From Ilyonectria destructans (taxonomy: Eukaryota; Ascomycota; Sordariomycetes; Hypocreales; Nectriaceae): a stretch of DNA of 64,000 nucleotides. The translations under genes were made by a program, and so were the position numbers. Positions within the stretch are counted from its first letter, which is position 1, and every line of letters starts with the position of its first letter. Shown in pieces: positions 56,201-64,000 of the stretch. The notes under the pieces are model-generated. The model had not been told where the DNA came from, ran no database searches, and saw only the letters and a program-made list of their open reading frames with translations. The DNA is taken from assembly GCA_020740775.1 (NCBI GenBank), contig JAHEWK010000003.1, positions 1,364,001 through 1,428,000 of the forward strand, given 5' to 3'.

Positions 56201-59200
56201 TAGGACCCCACGGACGGTAGCTCTCCTCGGACATCCACCAGCCAGGCAGGCAGCCGAACAAAAGGAAGGCCTGGTTAAGCATGTTAGAGATCTCCACCAG
56301 GATCAATCGGCCACCTGGCTTAAGCAGCTTTCGCGTGTGCTCCAGGGTTTTCGTAATGTTGATCGTGGCGTGCAACACGGAAGCCGCAACGACGAGGTCA
56401 TACGTGCCGGCCTCGAACCCCTGATCGACCGGATCCTCTTCAATGTTCAGTCTTCTGTACTCCATAAGTCCTTGCCAGTCTTTGAACTTGGTCTCCGCCT
56501 CTTCAAAGAAACCAGATGAGATATCAGTGAAAGTATACGAGTCAAACTTGGGATACAGCCCATTATTTCCTCCAAAAGCGGAAAGAATAGGCGCCGTGGC
56601 ACCGCCAGTACCACCGCCGATTTCCAGAACCTTCATATTGGGGTTCTTATTGGAGAGCATCTCAGCGTATCGGTACAGGATGTCGTAGCCCAGCACGGCT
56701 TCGTAGTACTGGTACAGCAGTTCGTCTTCCAGCATCAACGCAAGCGGGTCGACGACGCCGGTCAGGATTTTGTCAAGCTTCCGACCAACGCGGCAGATGA
56801 GCTGTGCATCGGTGCCGGAGGATTCTAGTTGGGCGGCTAGGGTCTCCATTTTCTGACAGATAACTGGATCGTCGAGTTGCTCCCAGTCGGGTGTTTGGTG
56901 AGGGACCTTGTGAGCTTGGACTCGGCCACGCTGGTATTGCATGTATCGATAGAACTTCTGATGGTGAGGCTTCATGTTGGGAACCTGGTCCTCGGTGACG
57001 GTCTGCAGAACTCGATAGTAGTAGAAGTATGCGATCGTCTCGAGGTTCGCCACGCGCTTCGGGTCTTCGCAAGGACGGATGAACTGACGCATGAACTCAT
57101 CGCCTTTGGCATGAGATAGGAGTTCTGGATCTGGGTGCCAGGTGGAGTGGAAGCACAGCTTCTTGACAGCCTCTCGACCCGCTGCGTTGTCATCGAAGTT
57201 CGTCCCCGAGTCGATGCCGTTGCACCGCACGTCCTGGAAGCTGACCATAGCCTCCCCCGTGCCCTCGTCGCGGACGAGCACATTGGTCGTCACCTCCCGG
57301 AACCCGGTATGGTCCGCAGTGGCAACGCAGTCGAAACGGTGGCCAACGTCCTGGGCAATGTCGCCTCGAACAAACGTGTCGGCGAAATATACGGGCAGAT
57401 AAGGCGATGCGATGGAAGACTGGGCGTGTAACAGCGCGGGGAATACCATTTGCACGAAGCTGTCCATGGTGGCCGGATGTATGAGATAGGGGTACTCGAA
57501 CTCAAACGGCATTAGGGACTTGGTATCTGGGACAGTCGCGATACCCTTTGCCACACCCTCGTTGGACACAAGGTCTCCAGTCAGATTCCGGAATGGCTCT
57601 TCGTACACCAATCCAACAGCATCGACGATATCATACAGGTTCTCAGCCGTGCGGGTGCTAGAGAAGGTCTCCGTGGCTACAACGCCATCCAGCGCCGGGT
57701 TGTATGGAATATGGCTGGAGGGAAGGGCATTGGGGCCATCATAGACGGCAGTAATCAAGCCGTGGGCATGCTCGGCCCAGCCATCAGCAGCAGACCAAGA
57801 AAACACGCGGAACTCGTACCAAGTGTTGGAGAAAGAAGCGCTGCTCTCTTTGTAGTGTCGCAGCGAGAAGAGTGTCTCCACGCCCTCCTCACTCGCTGGC
57901 ACCATCAACGCGCGAATCAAGCTGACTTCTTTCAACCGATACCCCACAAACTTATCCTGGGGAGCCGTGTACTCCGGCATGTGGCGGAGATGATGCAATG
58001 CTTCGAGGGCCATGCAAATGTACCCCGTACCGGGGTAGACGTATGAGCCCTGCACAATGTGGCCCTTGAGCCAGGGTTGCTCGCGGAGCCGGATCAGGTT
58101 TCGCCAGCGTGGTTCCATAGGGTTCCAGTCATTGACCGGGTAGCCCAGGAAGTCAGTACGGGCGTGACGGCGGAAGCGATGCTCAAGGCTCATCCGCGAC
58201 TCCATCCAATGGCTCTTGGTGTGGTTCCAGAAATAGGGTGGTAGGTCGACAACCACCTGCGGAGGAGCAGTACGCGATCCTGCCGGTGAGTTGACTTTGT
58301 ACAGGTCGACGGTGGTGCATCCTTTAGCAAACAGGAATGCTGCCGCCTCGAGAGCAGTATCACAGGCATCTTGACCTCTGGTAAGCACCGACTTGTACGC
58401 GATGCCACTCTTCTCCAGACCAGGAACGCCGAGAATCTGCTTGATGGGGCCGGCCAGGGCCGCATGAGGGCCGAGCTCGAGCAGAACATCGACGGCAGCC
58501 TGGCTTGCCGCGAGACGACGAGCGCGCTTAGTGACTCCCCGGGGAGTACAGAGGATCTGCAGGGCGGTGTTGAAGCGGACGGGGGATACCATATTCTGTC
58601 TCCAGTACTTTGGACCGAGGATATCGGAAGATGTCACGGGTTCGCCAGTAACCGTAGAGATCATCTCAACTGTCTCTGAGGGAGGCTGGACTTCCATGCT
58701 AGCTAGAGACTGTTCGTAGTCGCTGGAAACAGCGTCCATGTGGTGTGAGTGATACGCCGTCGAGACCTTGAGGAACCGCGCGAACACGGCGTCCTTGTGC
58801 AGAGCGTCGGCTAGCTCGTCTAGGGCAGGTCGATCGCCTGAGACGGTGACATTGGTCGGGCTATTAATACAGGCAACAGATGCCTTGCCGAGGGCAGGAT
58901 TGAGGGCAGCAATGTACGTCTCGATGTCCTCTTCAGACAAACCAACGGCCATCATGGCGCCATCGGCCGAAGGCAGCTTCGTTTGCACAAGAGACGAGTG
59001 CAGGCCACGGAAGTACGCCGCCTTGAGAGCCGAAGCCGTGGGCAAGATCCCAGCGGCATACGCGGCAGCAATCTCACCACTCGAGTGACCAATAACCTTC
59101 TGGGGATGGATACCCCAACTGGCCAGCAGATCGATCAAAGCAAGCTGTAGGGCTGTGCAGGCCGTCTGACTGACGAGAGACTCGTTGATGCGAGACACAT

Positions 59201-61409
59201 CCTCGTCTTTGCTCAGCTCGTCTATGCCAGTTGGTGGTTAGTATTTACTCAGACGGTATTTGAACGAGTCTTCACTTACCGGTGAGTGACCAATCGGCCC
59301 CAAGGCTCTTTACAAACTGATCGGCGTGTTCAAGCCGCTGTTGGAATAGAGGGTACGTCTGCGCCAGCTCCCGACCCATGGCAAACCATTGGGCACCCTG
59401 TCCCGTGAAGACGAACGCAACCCTCAGGGGATTGAGAGAAGCACGTAGCGGCTTCTGGCGTGTGGCAGTCACCTTCTCAACTAGATCGGGGAGGGAGTGG
59501 GCTACCAGGAACGACTTCCAAGGCAGCATGGAACGGCGGCTGCATAGAGTGTAAGACAAGTTGTCGAGAAAGGCTTCCTCGTCGGCCTCCTTTCGTTGAG
59601 CCAAATGCTTGGCGTACACTGCACCACTCTTGCCTGCGATGTTTTCTTCATGAGTAGACCAGATGAAGATGCGACGGCGCTTCACTGCGGACAGAGCATG
59701 GCCATTTGTATGGCCATGAGCATCACCGTTGGTGTGACCATTAGTATGACCGTTGGTATGACCATTTGTATGGCCGTTGGTGTAGCCATTAGGCCGTTTG
59801 GGTTCGGCAAACATTGGCTTGGCGGTATTGCTAATTGCAATACTTGTCTGCAAGTCCAACAACGGCTTGGGAGCCGTTCGGTGCGCACCTCTCAGGCCAC
59901 GACCTTGGAGATAGTGGAACGCATCATCCAAGATAACGTGTCCGTTTGTTCCTCCGAAACCAAACGAGTTGACACTGATCCGACGCTGCCCTTCCATCGG
60001 CCAAGCTACCATCTTGGTGGGCACTCTCAGGTTCCAACCCTCGAGATCGATTTGCGGGTTGGGGGTTTCAAAGTACACGTTAGGGGCGATGACGCCGCGT
60101 TCGAGGGACAAGACTGCTTTGATCACGCCGGCGAGGCCACTGGTACCTTCAGTGTGTCCAATGTTGGTCTTGACGCTACCAATGTAGAGCGGAAGCGTCT
60201 CGCCGTTTTCGTCCACCGGGCGCTGGGGACCGAAGGTGTTACCGATAGCACCAGATCTGTCAAGAGTCAGTACGACCATACTTTATAAGCTTGGGAATGG
60301 ACTTACTCAAGGGGATCTCCAGCTTGTGTTCCTGTGCCATGGGCCTCGAAATAAGCTGTCGTGGCGAAGTCGCAGCCAGAATCCTTGTATGCAGTCCGGA
60401 TCAACTCTTCCTGTGCCTCTCGCGAGGGCAACATGATACCCGAGGTCTTGCCATCTTGATTGCAAGCAGTGCCTCGGATCACGGCACGGACCGTATCATT
60501 GTCACGGATGGCGTCAGCCAGTGGCTTCAGAATCAAACAAGCAATACCCTCGCCACGAGAGTAACCGTTGGCGCGAGCATCGAAGCTGTAGCAACGTGAG
60601 TCCGGGCTGAAGAAGTGCATGTTGGACATTGCTGTTATGATATCTGGATTCAGGATCAAGTTGGTGGCACCGACTATAGCGCGGTGGCTTTCGCCTGAGC
60701 GCAAGCTCTGACAGGCCAAATGAAGGGCGACTAGACTGCTACTGCAAGCCGTGTCGAGGGTCAGACTAGGACCCTTGAGATCATAAAAGTAACTGATACG
60801 GTTGGACAGAATGGCAGCTCCGTTGCCTGTCACTGAGTACAGCGGTGCTGTTTCAGGGTCGCGGTCAATGATCTCGTAGTAGTCGCGTGAGAAGCTACCG
60901 ACATAACAGCTCGTGTCCGAGCCGGCTAGGTCGTCCATGCTCATTCCACCACTCTCCATGGCCTCGTAGACGGTCTCCATAAGAATGCGTTGTTGGGGAT
61001 CAATACTCTTGGCTTCTGTAGGAGGGATGGAGAAGAATGATGCGTCGAAGGCGGCGACGTCTTGTTTCAAGAAATGTCCCCCTTTCGCATTTGTCTAGGT
61101 AGTCATCTAGTCAATATCAAGATTCTTGTGTACGGGGTTAGAATGGAAGGATCATACATTACCCCCTCGTTCACCGTCAGGATGCCAGTAAGCATCAATG
61201 TTCATGCGATCCTTGGGGACCTCGCTCCAGGCGGCTTCCCTGTTGGCACATAGCTCCCATAGTTTGTCGGGGTTGGTGGCTTCGCCGGGCAGTCTACAGG
61301 CCATGCCTACAATGGCAATGGGCATAGACTTGTCCTGCTGTATGACAGCCTGAACCAGGGGCTCTGGTTGTGAGTAGCCATTACTGCTGTTGTTGGAGAT
61401 GGAGGGCAT
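53220..61409 (-). CDS. Highly reducing iterative type I polyketide synthase (KS-AT-DH-cMeT-ER-KR-ACP)
   Basis: Builds a reduced, C-methylated polyketide chain from malonyl-CoA, SAM and NADPH. Five exons, 61409-61158, 61094-60307, 60256-59280, 59221-54450 and 54398-53220, give 2655 aa. KS: Cys201 in DTACSSS, His336 in EAHGTGT, His381 in NIGH. AT: GHSSGE with Ser near 719. DH: His1060 in [10 protein letters not shown] and the Asp in [10 protein letters not shown]. cMeT: intact SAM motif [10 protein letters not shown] near 1540. ER: NADPH site HAAAGGVGQ near 2075. [11 protein letters not shown] near 2281 and catalytic YSAGN. ACP: Ser2605 in GIDSLVA. Every domain looks catalytically competent. 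There is no thioesterase, reductase or condensation domain after the ACP, so release needs a separate enzyme; the divergent hydrolase at 62118 fits. The KS-AT linker carries a TNGH tandem repeat. Product cannot be named from sequence. Confidence 0.95.
59694..59795 (-). repeat. 12-bp tandem repeat encoding TNGH units in the PKS
   Basis: On the coding strand, ACCAAYGGYCAY-type 12-mers follow one another so that residues about 500-535 read as TNGH repeated with two variant units (TNGD, AHGH). It lies in the linker between KS and AT, where length is tolerated. In-frame expansion and contraction would be easy. Confidence 0.85.
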
Positions 61410-61860
61410 TTTGATGAGCCTCTTGGCAGGACTTTGGCTTCAAGAGGCACGTGGTGAGAGTATATGGAGGAATGAAGAAAAATGACCGCTGGAGACGGAT
61501 TGGGTATTCTCTTTGTGAAATATAGCGTTCTCATTTAGACGAGCTTCATCTACGGGATATTTCTACAGATTTCCCGCTATCAAGGAGATAGAGGATTCGA
61601 TCCAGACCGGACCTATCCGCCAAAGACTTCGGAGGCAACATTACTGGCGGTAGCCAGCGGCGGATAAAACTCGTGAGCCGACCCGCGGCGGGATACGAAA
61701 CACGGTATTGATTCCTGCGCCCCGTTTCTGCTTACCGGTAAGGTCAACTACGAGATACCACATACAGAAAGATGACATGAGATTATGTTCCCGAATATGC
61801 AAACCCACAGTTCGTCTACAGCGGTTCCTGCATGCCGGCGTCCGTTCGCTCACGCCATGT

Positions 61861-61904
61861 CTCGGCGGGTTCCTGCAACAAGACCCATTCGCTCGGTGGG
61901 TTTC
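61861..61904 (+). promoter_or_regulatory. Paired CTCGGYGGGTT motif, PKS/hydrolase promoter
   Basis: CTCGGCGGGTTCC (61861-61873) and CTCGGTGGGTTTC (61892-61904), start to start 31 bp. Same orientation and C-then-T order as at 52656-52682. The pair lies about 215-257 bp before the hydrolase ATG and about 450-495 bp before the PKS ATG. Confidence 0.65.
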
Positions 61905-61919
61905 GACGGCGCGAATCCT

Positions 61920-61935
61920 TTCGGAAAATTCCGAA
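61920..61935. promoter_or_regulatory. Inverted repeat CGG-N6-CCG
   Basis: TTCGGAA-AA-TTCCGAA: 7-bp arms with a 2-bp spacer, which presents CGG and CCG triplets six bases apart. This is the layout bound by several Zn2Cys6 homodimers. It sits 16 bp after the second CTCGGYGGGTT site. Confidence 0.5.
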
Positions 61936-62117
61936 CGAGGAGGAAGGCTAATTTATAGCAAATGTAGAGAGCGAGATGAATTCAACATGCCAAATCGAGC
62001 GGTAACACTTGGCCGCTAATTCCACCCTGTGCAAACGCCCTGAAAGCAGTAGCATGACAAAACACGGCAATCAAAACGAAAGTCAATCATAGCCAGTTGA
62101 CCGACTCATGCGACACG

Positions 62118-63041
62118 ATGAAATTTCTCTGCTTGCATGGTGCTGGGACCAACTCAAGTGTACGTCTTGCCTCTCGGGTTTTCTTGTAATTATGAGCCGG
62201 TCTAATTGTTCCTAGGTCCTCGATATCCAAACTGGTTGGCAAAAGCATCCCACCATTATAACTCCTATTTAACTGAACAGCAGGTCCAATACGTGACGCA
62301 ATCGGCACAAATGCCACTTTTGAGTTCTTCGATGGATTCTGTGAGGTAGAACCGGTAGAAGGTAACTCCTCCCTCTCACATCTCTTTACGTTTAGACACA
62401 CTCAACTCCATTAACCAGAAATTAAGAACATCTTCGCCGGCCCCTTCTACACCTGGTACTCCCCCGGTTTGGGCGGGAAAACTTTGACGGAAGCCAAAGC
62501 TGAGCTACTAGACCTTATCGCTGTTGAAGGGCCATTCGACGCCTGTCTGGGCTTCTCGCAAGGTGCCGCTATCCTAGCCGCCGTGATCATAGATCATCAG
62601 GCGCAAAACCCATATGGGCCCAACTTATTTAGACTCGCCGTCTTCATCTGCGGCGGTAGTCCGCTCCTTGTCACCAAGACGCTAGAGAAGAAGGATTCGG
62701 ACTATCAGCTTACTGTAGATAACATGGCTGCGTTGACGGAGCCGTGGTTGGGACCCTATGTACCTGGACATGAACCACACCCCGATGAGCAGTGGAATAT
62801 TTTCAAGGCCCAGAAATTAAACGATGCCGGCTTAACGATCAGGATTCCTACGGCACATATTTATGGGGCAAAGGATCATACCGTCAAGGAGAGTTTGAAC
62901 TTGAGGGATATGTGTGACCCGAGAAGGAGAGTCGAATTCGATCATGGCGGAAAGCACGAGGTACCTAGAGCGACGAGAATTGTGCAGCAGATGGCCATGA
63001 TGATCAGGAGAGCGGTAGATAAGGCGATGACAGCCCAATAA
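62118..63041 (+). CDS. FSH1-family serine hydrolase (LovG-like), putative polyketide-releasing thioesterase
   Basis: Alpha/beta hydrolase expected to cleave the acyl chain from the PKS acyl carrier protein. Four exons, 62118-62159, 62216-62234, 62284-62361 and 62419-63041, give 253 aa; a tiny 19-bp exon 2 is needed to carry VLDIQT between MKFLCLHGAGTNSS and GPIRDAIG. The acceptor of exon 3 could be 3 bp earlier (CAG CAG), adding one residue. The catalytic triad is visible: Ser93 in LGFSQGA, Asp199 in YGAKDH, His226 in HGGKHEVPR. FSH1 hydrolases such as LovG release highly reduced polyketides from PKSs that end in an ACP, exactly the situation of the divergent PKS gene. Co-regulation is suggested by the shared promoter. 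Confidence 0.9.
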
Positions 63042-63638
63042 GAAATTAGTTTTCCTTTTCTGAATTCGTTCTCTCGACATAATATGGTTCACGATTGATT
63101 AAACCCTCATGCCACAGCCAATTTTTTCTGAATGGTTCAGGGTTGGCCACTCAAATGTCCTTCTTTTAATGCATTTGGCTCTTTTTTCTTTGAGTATTGC
63201 TATTTGCACACATAACTATATCCTTAATCCTACTAATAATTATACAATATCCTCCTAGAGTAGTTTCAAACATAGGGGCACAAACTTAGCACTACACCGT
63301 ACCAGAAGATGCGGTAGCTCATACACTAAGGTTGTTGCACATTTACTTTTCATTCATCTATCACCCATTTATATAGGGAGGTTACCGTATGACAAGGCCG
63401 ATTTACACATTTAAGAACAACGCATTAACTACAGGATTATCAGTAGGGCGAAGGGTTTTAATTCGAACATGAAGAGTAACACAGCTATTTTCCTACTTTC
63501 TTCCATTCATACTAACCAAGCTTTTGAATATAATGATATCTAGTAGGGTGATAAACTAGAACTGGCCACTATAATAAGCATGAGATGTATCCCCTATCCG
63601 GACTCGCAACCACCAACATCATCGGTCACTCCCTCGCC
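63042..63638. other. Convergent AT-rich spacer
   Basis: About 600 bp between the hydrolase stop and the end of the minus-strand monooxygenase. Strongly AT-rich, with no open frame of note; probable 3' UTRs and possibly decayed sequence. Confidence 0.5.
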
Positions 63639-64000
63639 CTACTTTCTCTTACTGTAGCTCACTACCATGCAGTTAGTATCACTCAAATAGTTCACAAGCT
63701 TTAAGAAGACGTACCCGGGAACTCTTCTGTTATCTTGGGGGGATGCACGATCCACCAGTCCAACGCCTTGAGGGCCAAATTTCGCCACCACGATTTCCAG
63801 GGAGTGTCTCCTGCGTTAAACGAGAACTTTTGCGCCATCATACTCTGCCTGGCAGCTTCGAAACCATGCTTCAGCATGTCTTTTTCGTAGGTTGATATTC
63901 GGGTTGTGAGAGAGATCTCCTGTTCTTGCTTGGATTGGGATTTCAGGGCATCGGCAAGAGACATGGCGTCGATAATGGCGCTGCTGGCACCTTTCCCCAG
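63639..64000 (-). CDS. FAD-dependent monooxygenase (PHBH fold), C-terminal part, runs off the window
   Basis: Only the last 100 or so residues are present; the gene continues beyond position 64000. The visible start GKGASSAIIDAMSLADAL is the flavin-contacting segment that follows the GD motif in aromatic-hydroxylase-type flavoproteins. The helical C-terminus then reads ISTYEKDMLKHGFEAARQSM. The simple reading ends with a stop at 63701. I prefer a terminal intron, 63714-63662, with donor GTACGT, a perfect TACTAAC branch site (63672-63678, complement) and acceptor GGTAG, after which the frame ends VSYSKRK and stops at 63639. It lies convergent with the FSH1 hydrolase and probably is the next cluster member, adding a hydroxyl or doing dearomatisation. 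Confidence 0.65.

Larger units (their letters stand above)
61410..62117. promoter_or_regulatory. Bidirectional promoter, PKS / FSH1-type hydrolase
   Basis: A 708-bp divergent interval. It holds the CTCGGYGGGTT pair (61861, 61892), the palindrome TTCGGAAAATTCCGAA at 61920-61935, and several further CGG triplets around 61645-61690. Confidence 0.75.

Noticed and set aside
59272..59288. PKS split into two genes at the intron near 59.25 kb
   Set aside because: GTAAGT and CATAG sites join WSLT to DELSKDED in frame inside the AT domain, so it is one gene.

Overview
This window is nuclear DNA of a filamentous ascomycete (Pezizomycotina). The evidence is the short GT-AG introns of about 45-130 bp that interrupt most genes, five Zn(II)2Cys6 regulators, RTA1-like proteins, and a type I iterative polyketide synthase with fungal domain order. 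Eurotiales or a related order is my best guess; the sequence alone does not settle it. I found no rRNA, tRNA, CRISPR array or intact transposon. All exon boundaries below were assigned by eye from frame, splice consensus and protein family continuity.

Layout. 0.7-7.6 kb: a Dal5-type MFS permease tail to tail with a microsomal P450, then an NRAMP metal transporter divergent from the P450. 8.7-12.8 kb: a Zn2Cys6 regulator divergent from an isocitrate-lyase/PEP-mutase superfamily lyase; their shared promoter carries a 16-bp motif twice. 13.2-19.6 kb: a second Zn2Cys6 gene with an unexplained frame break, and a flavin amine oxidase divergent from an amine/choline/GABA-type permease, which looks like an amine-catabolism module. 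20.5-23.0 kb: two convergent RTA1-like membrane proteins. 24.3-28.0 kb: a Zn2Cys6 regulator divergent from an Ayg1-like alpha/beta hydrolase. 28.5-47.2 kb is mixed: a NYN-CCCH RNA-binding/nuclease candidate, a small secreted protein, a broken F-box gene, a GT31-like glycosyltransferase, a DUF3445 haem-dependent-demethylase-like protein, a XlnR-like Zn2Cys6 factor, an SDR, a DEK_C-SWIB chromatin protein and a Dabb-domain protein.

49.1-64.0 kb is a secondary-metabolite gene cluster that runs off the right edge. It holds a LovE/MlcR-like Zn2Cys6 regulator, a Baeyer-Villiger-type flavin monooxygenase, a 2655-residue highly reducing PKS (KS-AT-DH-cMeT-ER-KR-ACP, no release domain), a divergent FSH1/LovG-type serine hydrolase that can supply the missing release step, and the C-terminus of a PHBH-fold FAD monooxygenase. 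The strongest new observation is an 11-bp motif, CTCGGYGGGTT. It occurs as a C-form plus T-form pair, in the same order and orientation, in both the PKS/hydrolase bidirectional promoter and the BVMO promoter. It is a ready candidate for the operator of the cluster regulator and ties these genes into one regulon. An AT-rich gene-free stretch near 47.7-48.3 kb is a plausible left boundary of the cluster.
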